Positions 1-7,619 of a DNA stretch of 64,000 nt are shown here, piece after piece; position 1 is the stretch's first letter, and each line of letters begins with the position of its first letter. The translations under genes and the position numbers were made by a program. Below the pieces are notes generated by a model, which ran no database searches, was not told where the DNA came from, and was given only the letters and a program-made list of their open reading frames with translations. Source of the stretch: JAWKWH01 sp963669415 (GTDB lineage: Bacteria > Pseudomonadota > Alphaproteobacteria > Rhizobiales > Rhizobiaceae); the NCBI GenBank assembly GCA_963669415.2, contig CAXXPS010000002.1:558001-622000 (forward strand), read 5' to 3'.

Positions 1-365
1 TCCGCCGCGCGTTCCAGGGCGGTCAGAGAGTCGCCGCGGGCCGCTGCATCAAATTCGGCAGTATCGGTCCTGACAAATTCAGGCTTCAACTGCAAACCTT
101 GGGCCGTGACGACCAATCCGGGAAAGTCAGGCAGCAGGCCACGAATGTGGTACAGGTTTTGACGGAGATTGTTGCGTGCTCCATCCTCGCCGGTACGGCT
201 CCAAAGTAAGTCTGCAAGTTCTTCTCGGGTTCGATTGCGCCCTGCTGGTGTGGCGAGCACAGCCAACAGGGCCGCCCCTTTTCTACGCGAAAAAGACAGA
301 GCCTTTTTGGACCCATCCATACGGGCCGAGAAGCCCCCAAACAGGTGCAGTTGCAGACCTACCAT
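1..365 (-). CDS. SARP/BTAD-type transcriptional regulator (N-terminal part, cut by window start)
   Basis: This is the first 121 codons of a minus-strand gene that runs off the left edge. It starts at ATG 365 (MVGLQLHLFGGFSARM) with a GGAG about 7 nt upstream. The opening LHLFGGFSAR strand, the basic RRKGAALLAVLA helix and the REELADLLW...ARNNLRQNLYHIR segment match the winged-helix DNA-binding fold of SARP/AfsR-like regulators. The last residues (DTAEFDAAARGDSLTALERA) look like the start of a bacterial transcriptional activation domain. In alphaproteobacteria such N-termini often belong to large proteins with TPR or cyclase-like C-termini, which cannot be seen here. The target is unknown. It is divergent from the exported protein at 536. 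Confidence 0.75.
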   Translation of the reverse strand, partial: MVGLQLHLFGGFSARMDGSKKALSFSRRKGAALLAVLATPAGRNRTREELADLLWSRTGEDGARNNLRQNLYHIRGLLPDFPGLVVTAQGLQLKPEFVRTDTAEFDAAARGDSLTALERAA

Positions 366-535
366 TTCGTCTCCAGGTGTGGTGCTACGTCATTGGTAAC
401 ACATCAGTTCAGCAAATTTACCGCATGAAGTGATTTGTAACGGCGAAATAACGGTGAAAGCGCGCAAATGCGACGATGAACAAACGCCTGGTACGCGACG
501 CTGAATGCATCGGAAACCGCGACCGGGTATGCAAA

Positions 536-1078
536 ATGCGAAGTTTTGTTATCATTCTGTTCAGTGCGCTGCTGGGAGCAGCGTTCCAGCTCAATATTTC
601 GAAGGCAGCGGGGCCAGAGTTAATTGGCGGCGGCAGTTGCCAGATGATGTTGCGCCTAAACGCTTTCGTTGCAGAACGGACGTCGTACAAAACAACGCTC
701 AATTGTCTCCGCCTGCTGCGGGCTACCAGCAGCGAACTCAGATCACTGACCGCACACAACAAGCAATCCCATACGGGAGAGCCATTGGCAATGTACGTGC
801 CTTCTTCGGGAGAGATAATGCTGAGCCTTGAGATTGATCTCTCAAATCCACTGGGACGCAGCTATCTGGTGCACGAATTGGTTCACGCACAGCAAGTTGC
901 AAACGGGGTACATTTATCCGCTCCGTGTCCGGGATGGCTGGAGGGCGAAGCTTACCGAATCCAATCGGAATACCTTCACCTCCAGGGTGCTGCCGATGAA
1001 GCATTTCAAATAGAGATTCTTGGTCTGCTGCAGGGGGCATGCGCAAACGCATATCATCCAGAGCTGATCCTTCGCTGA
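536..1078 (+). CDS. Exported HExxH-motif protein, putative zinc-dependent hydrolase
   Basis: A 180-residue protein with a clear signal peptide (MRSFVIILFSALLGAAF..., cleavage probably after KAA). The mature part carries HELVH (H113, E114, H117), followed by a GWLEGEAYRIQSEYL helix that could give the third ligand, as in gluzincin-like peptidases and the small uncharacterised periplasmic families of this type. ATG 536 is chosen because the signal sequence begins there; an in-frame ATG at 476 would add 20 charged residues before it. It has only one clear catalytic motif and is short for a peptidase, so the enzyme function is inferred. It lies between a SARP-type regulator and an anti-sigma gene, with no operon partner. 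Confidence 0.6.
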   Translation: MRSFVIILFSALLGAAFQLNISKAAGPELIGGGSCQMMLRLNAFVAERTSYKTTLNCLRLLRATSSELRSLTAHNKQSHTGEPLAMYVPSSGEIMLSLEIDLSNPLGRSYLVHELVHAQQVANGVHLSAPCPGWLEGEAYRIQSEYLHLQGAADEAFQIEILGLLQGACANAYHPELILR

Positions 1079-1131
1079 CTTTTGCCGACGATCCGAATGG
1101 CATTGCTGATCGTGAGTTCCGGGTGTCTATC

Positions 1132-1431
1132 TCAACGGCTGCTCGCGTCGATCACCGCCTTGACCAGATCTTCTGGGACATCTTCGGGAGCCTGCATCTC
1201 ACCCAAACCTTGCCTGGCCAGTTCGATCGAGGCGCGGTAGGCCGCCAGATATTCCCGGCACTCCCGGCACAGTTTCAAGTGCATCTCGAAGATCAGTTTT
1301 TGTTTGGGTGACAGCTCATCATCCAGATAGGCCAGAATGAAGTCTTCAAACGCCTCACAGGTAATCATGTAAGGCAGCTTGAACATCACGCCATGGATGC
1401 GGCGCATGGTTTTTTTGCTCATGCCCATCAT
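1132..1431 (-). CDS. Anti-sigma factor with zinc-finger (zf-HC2/ZAS) domain
   Basis: A 99-residue soluble protein whose start codon overlaps the sigma-factor stop (ATGA), so the two are translationally coupled. The core ITCEAFEDFILAYLDDELS followed by HLKLCREC (H-x3-C-x2-C) is the hallmark of zinc-binding anti-sigma domains, which sequester the cognate ECF sigma factor and often release it under redox stress. There is no membrane segment, so this is a cytoplasmic anti-sigma factor of the ChrR/RsrA size class. A start at the internal Met of MFKLPYMITC is also possible. Its partner is clear from position; the signal sensed is unknown. Confidence 0.82.
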   Translation of the reverse strand: MMGMSKKTMRRIHGVMFKLPYMITCEAFEDFILAYLDDELSPKQKLIFEMHLKLCRECREYLAAYRASIELARQGLGEMQAPEDVPEDLVKAVIDASSR

Positions 1432-2024
1432 AGCTGCTCACCCCGCATGAGTGGTTCAAGCAATTTCTTCAAGGCGGCCCTTGCCCTGTGCAACCTGACC
1501 TTCACATTGGCCTCGCTCAATCCGAGAACTTCGGCCACTTCGGACGACGACAACTCTTCGATGTCACGAAGCAGCAGGACGATACGATAATTTTCCGGTA
1601 GTTGACCAATGGATTTTGAAACCACCCCGGATGTTTCCGAACGCTGAAGCAGGAATTCCGGCGTTTGAAAGTCGGCCCAATCAACCTCGATACGACAGCC
1701 ATTTTGGTCGAAGAACGGCAACAGTTCATCAATCGACTGCTCGTTGCGCCGCTTTCGCTTGCGCAGTTCCATCAGTGCTTCGTTGACAACAATCCGGTAT
1801 ATCCAGGTTTTCAGCGACGAGCGGCCCTGGAAGGATTGCAGGTTGCGAAAGACATTTGAAAAGGACATCTGAACCACGTCCTCGGCCACCTCGTTGTCGC
1901 CGAGAATTCTCCGCGCCGTACGTAACATCCACGGCGCGTTTTCACGTACGAAGCGTTCTGTCGCCTTGCGATCGCCGACATCCGGCACTGCCAATTCTCC
2001 TCCCTTTGACGACGGATTGGTCAC
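1428..2024 (-). CDS. ECF-family RNA polymerase sigma factor (sigma-70 region 2/4)
   Basis: 198 residues with both ECF domains. Region 2 (LRTARRILGDNEVAEDVVQMSF, then FQGRSSLKTWIYRIVVNEAL) binds core polymerase and the -10 element. Region 4 (LPENYRIVLLLRDIEELSSSEVAEVLGLSEANVKVRLHRARAAL) is the -35-binding helix-turn-helix. The gene is co-transcribed with the zf-HC2 anti-sigma gene that overlaps its stop. Upstream on the minus strand there is a GAACC (about 2125-2121) and a GTCA (about 2104-2101) separated by about 16 nt, which could be a self-regulated ECF promoter; this is a visual match only. The regulon is unknown. Confidence 0.9.
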   Translation of the reverse strand: MTNPSSKGGELAVPDVGDRKATERFVRENAPWMLRTARRILGDNEVAEDVVQMSFSNVFRNLQSFQGRSSLKTWIYRIVVNEALMELRKRKRRNEQSIDELLPFFDQNGCRIEVDWADFQTPEFLLQRSETSGVVSKSIGQLPENYRIVLLLRDIEELSSSEVAEVLGLSEANVKVRLHRARAALKKLLEPLMRGEQL

Positions 2025-2165
2025 GAGTCGGTTATTTTCACTCCCATGACCTGTATCCTTGTGCCGGGGTACAAATGGTTGCGGGCAAGGTCGGCAAAAA
2101 TGACAATCTGAACTGTAACGGTTCGGCGATCAACAGCATCAAAAGCGGGAACTCGGAGGAACAGT

Positions 2166-2186
2166 GTGAAGAAGCAGATTTCATGA
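2166..2186 (+). other. Possible six-codon leader ORF coupled to the antiporter start
   Basis: GGAGGA (about 2156-2161) precedes GTG 2166 by a normal Shine-Dalgarno spacing. The frame reads Met-Lys-Lys-Gln-Ile-Ser and stops at TGA 2184-2186, which overlaps the antiporter ATG (2183-2185) as ATGA. This could be a translational-coupling leader peptide for a gene that otherwise lacks a well-spaced ribosome site. It is equally possible that the SD simply serves the antiporter at long spacing. Confidence 0.25.
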
Positions 2187-3466
2187 CCGCCGGATTGCTC
2201 ATACTGGCGGTATTTTCGGCCTGTTTTGCAATGATCGCGCTGCGTACATCGCGCTCGGCATTAACAGCGCCGATGATTTTCATCGGTTTTGGATATCTGT
2301 TGTCGCTGTCGAACCTTTTTCCCGATCTCGAAGCTGAGGCGATACTGCACATTGTTGCCGAAGTTGCACTCATCATTCTGTTGTTTCTGGATGCCGCCCA
2401 GATCGACATGCGAGCGTTGCAGCAACGTCACGTCTGGCCGCTGCGAATGCTGCTGGTGGGCATGCCAATTGCCATTCTGCTTGGAGCATTGGCGGCGTGG
2501 GTGTTTCTGCCCCACTGGCCGATATACGCCTTGCTGCTTGTCGCATCGATCCTCGCGCCAACTGATGCCGCACTCGGTCAGGCGGTTGTCACAAATCGGG
2601 CTATTCCGGAAAGAGTGAGACGGGCGCTGACTGTCGAAAGTGGTCTGAACGACGGGCTCGCATTACCCGCCATCTTGTTGTTTGCCAGCCTGACGGCGGG
2701 GATGGCCGGTGCTTCTTCAGATACCAACTGGCTGCTGTTTGGAGCCAAGCAGCTTCTGCTGGGGCCATTGGCGGGAGTAGTCGTCGGCGCAGCAGGCGGC
2801 GCAGTCCTGCTCTGGGCCAAACGCCATGAATTGACAGCGGAGACATATGAGGGTGTTGGCGCGATCGCATTGGCGACGACCGCTTATTTGTTCGCCGACT
2901 TGATTGGCGGTAACGGCTTTATCGCCGCTTTCGCCGGCGGCTTGGCATTTGGCCACATCGTTCAGGGACGCTGCAAATTTGTTTATGAATTCACGGAAAG
3001 TGAAGGCCTGCTGCTGACCTGGGGAGCGTTTTTTCTGCTGGGTCTGGCATTGGTGCCCGAAGCGTTGGCGCATTTTTCATGGACGACGCTGAGTATCGTT
3101 CTGACCAGCCTGTTCATTGTGCGCCCGGTGGCGATTTGGCTTTCGCTGGCAGGCACAGATGCATCACCACTCACACGCCTATTTTTCGGCTGGTTTGGTC
3201 CCCGCGGCCTCGCGACAGCCTTGTTTGCCCTGTTGATTGTTCCACAAATCGATCATGAGCTCGCGGAACCGATACTCGCTTTGGCGATCAACACCGTCTG
3301 GATCAGCGCGCTGCTGCATGGCCTGAGTGCGCACGCCGGTGCCCATTTCTACGCTTCGAAAGTCGCTGCAATGGGGGCATGCGCCGAAACGCAGCCGATC
3401 ATGAGTTCGGCAAAACCACTTCGCGGCATGAAGCCCGAACAAGCTGACGAAAAGCGAGAGGAATGA
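2183..3466 (+). CDS. Cation/proton antiporter, CPA1/NhaP-like
   Basis: A 427-residue integral membrane protein with about 12 hydrophobic segments. It shows the sodium/hydrogen exchanger signature VASILAPTDAALGQAVV (the PTD motif in the discontinuous helix), then VESGLNDGLALPAILLF with the conserved acidic Asn-Asp pair, and a GWFGPRGLATALFALL segment typical of NhaP/CPA1 exchangers. It would swap Na+ or K+ for H+ across the inner membrane. ATG 2183 is chosen because the membrane domain starts immediately; the frame is open for 109 codons further upstream but that part reads as non-coding antisense of the sigma gene. Only one base separates its stop from the next gene, so it is probably in the same operon as the Rieske fusion genes. 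Confidence 0.85.
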   Translation: MTAGLLILAVFSACFAMIALRTSRSALTAPMIFIGFGYLLSLSNLFPDLEAEAILHIVAEVALIILLFLDAAQIDMRALQQRHVWPLRMLLVGMPIAILLGALAAWVFLPHWPIYALLLVASILAPTDAALGQAVVTNRAIPERVRRALTVESGLNDGLALPAILLFASLTAGMAGASSDTNWLLFGAKQLLLGPLAGVVVGAAGGAVLLWAKRHELTAETYEGVGAIALATTAYLFADLIGGNGFIAAFAGGLAFGHIVQGRCKFVYEFTESEGLLLTWGAFFLLGLALVPEALAHFSWTTLSIVLTSLFIVRPVAIWLSLAGTDASPLTRLFFGWFGPRGLATALFALLIVPQIDHELAEPILALAINTVWISALLHGLSAHAGAHFYASKVAAMGACAETQPIMSSAKPLRGMKPEQADEKREE

Positions 3467-3467
3467 G

Positions 3468-5078
3468 ATGAAGAAAGTTGCTGTTGCAAAACTACGCGAG
3501 CTGAAAGACCGGAAACCTGCCTATGCCTTGGTCGGCGAAGTCGATTTGGTCGTTGTGCGATTCGATAACGATGTCTCCGTGTTTTACGGCCGCTGCCTCC
3601 ATCGCGGTGCGCTCATGGCGGATGGTTTCGTCAGCGGCAATAACCTGATGTGCGGGGTGCACTATTGGGATTATCGCCTCGACAGCGGCGTCTCGGAATA
3701 CAACAACTCTGAAGCGCTTCCGAAATTCTCTTCGTGGATCGAGAATGACGAAGTGGTCGTCGACGAAGATGAGATTGAAGATTGGGCAAAAACTAATCCG
3801 CAACCATTCAAGCGCGACAACTATCTGGGCCTTTATGCCGATACCAGCCACGGCACCGAGGAAGAGCCCAATAACAAGCTAATTCAAAAATATGCGCGCG
3901 AAGGATTGTCAAAGACGGGCCATCACGGCGCCGTGGAATCGATGGGAGTTCCGCGGGATCAACTTCCCAGATGGGACGACATACAGCTTCTGGCCGCGCA
4001 GCTTGCCAAACCGCCACTGCTTGATGATGACACAGTTGGCACCGAGGTCGTTATTGGCCCGAACGCGCAAAAACCACTGACATTGAGCATTCCACTTTTT
4101 GTGTCTGACATGAGCTTCGGCGCTTTGTCGGAACCGGCAAAGGTATCGCTGGCTCGCGGCGCTGAACTGGCCGGCACCGGCATTTGTTCGGGCGAAGGAG
4201 GCATGCTGCCCGAAGAGCAGCAGGAAAACAGCCGCTACTTTTATGAATTGGCTTCCGGCCGGTTTGGCTTCAGCTGGGACAAGCTCGACAGAGTTCAAGC
4301 GTTCCATTTCAAGGGTGGACAGGGCGCCAAAACGGGCACCGGCGGCCACCTTCCCGGCAACAAGGTCAAAGGCAAGATCGCCGACGTTCGCGAATTGAGC
4401 CCTGGCACTGCAGCCATATCACCGCCCCGATTTCCGGAATGGACCGAAGCCGTCCAGATCAAGGAGTTCGCTGACGAAGTCCGGTCAAGGACAGGGGGAA
4501 TCCCCATTGGATACAAACTTTCCGCACAGCACATCGAAAAGGATATCGACGCTGCGCTCGAAATCGGCGTCGACTACATCATTCTTGACGGCAGAGGTGG
4601 CGGCACAGGCGCTGCGCCGATCATATTCCGCGACAATATCTCTGTCCCGACCATTCCGGCACTGGCGCGTGCGCGACGGCATCTCGACAGGTCGGGAAAC
4701 GGCGACATCACGCTCGTGATAACCGGCGGTCTTCGCAAACCGGCAGATTTTATCAAGGCAATGGCGTTGGGCGCTGACGCGATTGCGGTATCCAATGCGG
4801 CGATGCAGGCGGTGGGCTGCATCGCGATGCGGGCTTGCCACACCAACAATTGCCCGGTGGGTATTGCAACCCAGAAGCCGCATCTTGTCAGCCGGCTGGT
4901 TGTCGAAAAATCGGCCCGGCAGCTCGCCAACTTCTTCGAAGCTTCGGTTGAGCTGATGCAGGTCATGGCTCGGGCCTGCGGACACGATCATCTGTCAAAA
5001 TTTTCGATCGACGATTTGACGACCTGGAAGAGGGAAATCTCAGACCTTTCGGGCGTGTCCTATGGCGGTGTGGCTTAG
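3468..5078 (+). CDS. Rieske [2Fe-2S] domain fused to glutamate-synthase-type FMN/[3Fe-4S] domain
   Basis: 536 residues in two parts. Residues 1-100 are a Rieske ferredoxin with ligands C43-x-H45 and C62-x2-H65 (CLHRG...CGVHYW). Residues about 150-520 match the FMN-binding glutamate synthase domain (GltB central part): DMSFGALSEPAKVSLARGAE, KGGQGAKTGTGGHLPG, ILDGRGGGTGAAP and a C-x5-C-x4-C cluster (C451, C457, C462), the GltB [3Fe-4S] pattern. There is no glutaminase domain, so ammonia channelling as in true GltB is unlikely. The GltB-type domain without glutaminase occurs in N-methylglutamate synthase subunit C and related proteins. A role as redox partner or amine-transfer enzyme of this operon is inferred. 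GAGAGGA precedes the ATG. Confidence 0.85.
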   Translation: MKKVAVAKLRELKDRKPAYALVGEVDLVVVRFDNDVSVFYGRCLHRGALMADGFVSGNNLMCGVHYWDYRLDSGVSEYNNSEALPKFSSWIENDEVVVDEDEIEDWAKTNPQPFKRDNYLGLYADTSHGTEEEPNNKLIQKYAREGLSKTGHHGAVESMGVPRDQLPRWDDIQLLAAQLAKPPLLDDDTVGTEVVIGPNAQKPLTLSIPLFVSDMSFGALSEPAKVSLARGAELAGTGICSGEGGMLPEEQQENSRYFYELASGRFGFSWDKLDRVQAFHFKGGQGAKTGTGGHLPGNKVKGKIADVRELSPGTAAISPPRFPEWTEAVQIKEFADEVRSRTGGIPIGYKLSAQHIEKDIDAALEIGVDYIILDGRGGGTGAAPIIFRDNISVPTIPALARARRHLDRSGNGDITLVITGGLRKPADFIKAMALGADAIAVSNAAMQAVGCIAMRACHTNNCPVGIATQKPHLVSRLVVEKSARQLANFFEASVELMQVMARACGHDHLSKFSIDDLTTWKREISDLSGVSYGGVA

Positions 5079-5093
5079 CGAGGAGGAGTGGAT

Positions 5094-7073
5094 ATGGAAA
5101 ACAGGAATTTGGATTGGATCCCGGTCGGTCATGTCGACGACCTACCCGAAGGACGCGTGAAAACGGTAACCGCTCGCACAACGTCGATTTGCCTGGTTCA
5201 TTTCGAAGGTCAGTGGTCCGCGATGGACAACCACTGCCCGCATCAGAACGGTCCTCTTGGTGAAGGATCAATTGAGAAGGGTGTCAACGGCAAATGCTGG
5301 CTGCGATGTCCGTGGCATGGCTGGGATTTTGGTCCACTGACCGGAAAACCGCCCGGCGGTCACGAGGATACCGGACAGACCATGTTTCCGCTTGAAATAC
5401 GCGACGGCGAGATATTTGTCGGTCTGGAACAGGAACCACCGCGCGAAAGAACCGTCACTAATGTGATGGTCGAGACCATGACCAATTGGGGGGTTCAGTC
5501 AGTATTCGGAATGGTTGGCCACTCTAATCTCGGCCTGGCCGATGCGATCCGGATGGCCGTCGTTGACAAGCGGTTGAAATATTATGGAATCCGCCATGAG
5601 GGTGCAGCAGCGTTCGCAGCTTCCGCCTATGGCAAACTTACAGGCAGACCCGCAGCCTGCCTGACAATTGCCGGTCCGGGCGCAACCAACCTGATGACCG
5701 GCATGTGGGACGCCAAGGTCGACCGCGCTCCTGTTATTGCCCTCACCGGCCAGGTGCAAACGCAAGTATTTGGTCCAGGAGCGTTTCAGGACATCGACCT
5801 GAAATCGGCGTTTCAAGCGGTGGCGCGGTTTTCGCAGCCGGTCCTGAACACATCCAACCACGCCGAGCTTGCGTCGCTTGCATGCAAGAACGCGCTCATC
5901 AATCAGGACGTTGCGCATTTGATATTTCCGGATGATGTGCAGACCCTGCCTTCCGACAAACAGGCGGGCGAGCCAAAAGGCAGGGTGAGCACAACCAATG
6001 TCACACCCGCAAAAAGTGATCTTGATGATGCGGCAAAACTGATCAATGCGGCCGAACGGCCAGTGATCGTGGTTGGACACGGCGCCTTCGACGCGAGAGA
6101 CAAAGTCATAGCCCTCGCTGAAAAACTCGATGCGCCGGTACTCACGACATTCAAGGCCAAAGGGTTGGTCCCCGATAGCCATCCCAATGCCGGCGGTGTG
6201 ATGGGACGTTCAGGAACTCCTATCGCCAGCTGGTTCATGAATGAGGCCGATCTCATGATCGCACTCGGTGCCAGTTTTTCCAACCACACCGGGATCAATC
6301 GGGGCAAACGGATAATTCAAGTCGACTATGACAGGATGCAGCTTGGCAAGTTCCACCCGGTTGAGCTGCCTGTTTGGGGCGATATTGGAACTTTTTGTTC
6401 CGCATTAGAATCGACCATTCAGCGTAGCAAAACGGCCAAAGATCAGATCGGCGAACTGGCGGAACGCTGGGACAAATGGCGTGCGGAAAAACATCGGCGG
6501 CTTGCCGAGGAACATGGCGAAGGTATCCATTCCTTTGCAGTTTTCGATGCGCTGGGCCGGCTTGCCCCCGACGACGCGATCTTCGCTGTGGACGTCGGCA
6601 ACAACACCTATTCCTTTGGCAGATATCTCGAAACCAAGGGTAGTCAGCGCGTGCTGATGTCCGGTTATCTCGGATCGATCGGATTTGGCTTTCCTGCCGG
6701 AATGGGCGCCTGGGCCGCGACACAGGATGTCGAGGAACTGCGAGGCCGCAAGGTTATCTCGGTTTCGGGCGATGGTGGATTTGGCCAGTATCCGATGGAT
6801 TTCACCACCGCGGTCAAATACGGCATGGATGTAACCCACATCCTGCTTCACAACGGCGAATTGGGCAAAATCTCCAAGGAACAGCGCGCCGGAGAGTGGC
6901 CGGTCTGGGAGACCAATCTGCACAATCCGTCCTTTGCCGCCTTTGCGAGATTGTGCGGTGGCCATGGCGTCAAGATTACCGAAACCGCTGAGATCGAAGC
7001 CGCGATCGCAGAAGCGCTGAACCATGACGGACCGGCACTCGTGGAAATAATGACCGATGCGGAATTGGTCTAG
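5094..7073 (+). CDS. Rieske [2Fe-2S] domain fused to thiamine-diphosphate-dependent enzyme
   Basis: 659 residues. The N-terminal 105 form a Rieske domain (C48-x-H50, C72-x2-H75; CPHQNG...CPWHGWDF). The rest is a full acetolactate-synthase-like ThDP enzyme: the Pyr domain has the activating glutamate E169 (RHEGAAAFAAS) and TIAGPGATNL; a central TPP-M domain follows (VGHGAFDAR...LGASFSNHTG); the PP domain has the GDG...N metal/ThDP motif (D560 in SGDGGFGQ, N587). It should bind ThDP and act on a 2-oxo acid or aldehyde; the Rieske domain suggests oxidative turnover, as in pyruvate oxidases but with an iron-sulfur acceptor. Glyoxylate carboligase is unlikely because that family lacks the Glu. ATG 5094 has AGGAGG at 5081-5086. 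It follows the Rieske/GltB fusion by 15 nt. Confidence 0.85.
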   Translation: MENRNLDWIPVGHVDDLPEGRVKTVTARTTSICLVHFEGQWSAMDNHCPHQNGPLGEGSIEKGVNGKCWLRCPWHGWDFGPLTGKPPGGHEDTGQTMFPLEIRDGEIFVGLEQEPPRERTVTNVMVETMTNWGVQSVFGMVGHSNLGLADAIRMAVVDKRLKYYGIRHEGAAAFAASAYGKLTGRPAACLTIAGPGATNLMTGMWDAKVDRAPVIALTGQVQTQVFGPGAFQDIDLKSAFQAVARFSQPVLNTSNHAELASLACKNALINQDVAHLIFPDDVQTLPSDKQAGEPKGRVSTTNVTPAKSDLDDAAKLINAAERPVIVVGHGAFDARDKVIALAEKLDAPVLTTFKAKGLVPDSHPNAGGVMGRSGTPIASWFMNEADLMIALGASFSNHTGINRGKRIIQVDYDRMQLGKFHPVELPVWGDIGTFCSALESTIQRSKTAKDQIGELAERWDKWRAEKHRRLAEEHGEGIHSFAVFDALGRLAPDDAIFAVDVGNNTYSFGRYLETKGSQRVLMSGYLGSIGFGFPAGMGAWAATQDVEELRGRKVISVSGDGGFGQYPMDFTTAVKYGMDVTHILLHNGELGKISKEQRAGEWPVWETNLHNPSFAAFARLCGGHGVKITETAEIEAAIAEALNHDGPALVEIMTDAELV

Positions 7074-7174
7074 AAATCTTCCTTCCGGCGATGAAGAGGA
7101 GATGACAAGTTCATGGAACTGGACAACCGACCGCGCCTATTGCCACCTAGCTTTCGCCAACATAGACATTGCCC

Positions 7175-7456
7175 ATGCAGGATTTGATATCCCGACATAT
7201 GCTCATTCGAGGACGTTTGTCCGATAAAACATTCCCGGAATGGGTTCATCACCGGGCCACCGTTCTTGATCTGAAAGGCTGGATGAAGATGCCGTCTGGC
7301 AGTTCAGCGGAAATCGCGGTTACGGGAGAAAGAATTCTCGTTGAAGCCTTTGAAGTCGCATGCAGCCTCGGTCCGGGTGAATCTTTGATCGATTCAATCG
7401 ACACAAGACCTGGAAACCTCAACGAGCCTGCTGATACCTTTCGCCTGCTTGGTTGA
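7175..7456 (+). CDS. Degenerate acylphosphatase-like small protein
   Basis: 93 residues. The order of strands and helices follows the acylphosphatase fold: MLIRGRLSDKTFPEWVHHRA, LKGWMKMPSGSSAEIAVTG, ILVEAFEVACSLGPGESLIDSID. The catalytic arginine expected in the G-x-FR loop is a proline (TFPEW), and the asparagine expected just before the P-x-G turn is absent (KMPSG), so ordinary acylphosphate hydrolysis is unlikely. It may be a binding or regulatory form. The start is uncertain: TTG 7169, ATG 7175 and ATG 7199 are all in frame with no convincing ribosome site. It lies 100 nt after the Rieske-ThDP gene. Function unknown. Confidence 0.5.
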   Translation: MQDLISRHMLIRGRLSDKTFPEWVHHRATVLDLKGWMKMPSGSSAEIAVTGERILVEAFEVACSLGPGESLIDSIDTRPGNLNEPADTFRLLG

Positions 7457-7590
7457 TTGCCTTCGAAAAGGCGTTCGGCCGGATGGTCACGTCAGCCGAT
7501 GTATCTTCAAATTTTTTCGTGAACAGTTTCAATTCTATTTTCTAACCGTGCTGGATCGGGTCTGGATACGCTGGTACCAATAGATCGCTT

Positions 7591-7607
7591 GCGGACAAAT
7601 TGTTCGC
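7591..7607. promoter_or_regulatory. Operator-like palindrome just upstream of the lone Rieske gene
   Basis: GCGGACAAATTGTTCGC is a 17-bp near-perfect dyad (GCG-ACAA-TTGT-CGC, 14 of 17 positions symmetric). It lies 13 nt before ATG 7620, at the end of a 134-nt stretch (7457-7590) in which I see no gene. A repressor bound here would cover the translation start region of the Rieske/oxygenase/GST/deaminase operon. The cognate regulator is not apparent in the window. Confidence 0.4.
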
Positions 7608-7619
7608 AGATTGTTGGGA

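Noticed and set aside
1856..2182. Upstream extension of the antiporter frame by 109 codons
   Set aside because: It overlaps the ECF sigma gene in antisense, reads as Arg/Pro-rich non-coding sequence, and the membrane protein clearly begins at ATG 2183.
5094..7073. Identification of the Rieske-ThDP enzyme as sulfoacetaldehyde acetyltransferase (Xsc) or glyoxylate carboligase
   Set aside because: The Rieske fusion is not known for either enzyme; the catalytic Glu argues against glyoxylate carboligase; and the gene is far from the sulfoacetate-like operon. Only the general ThDP family is supported.
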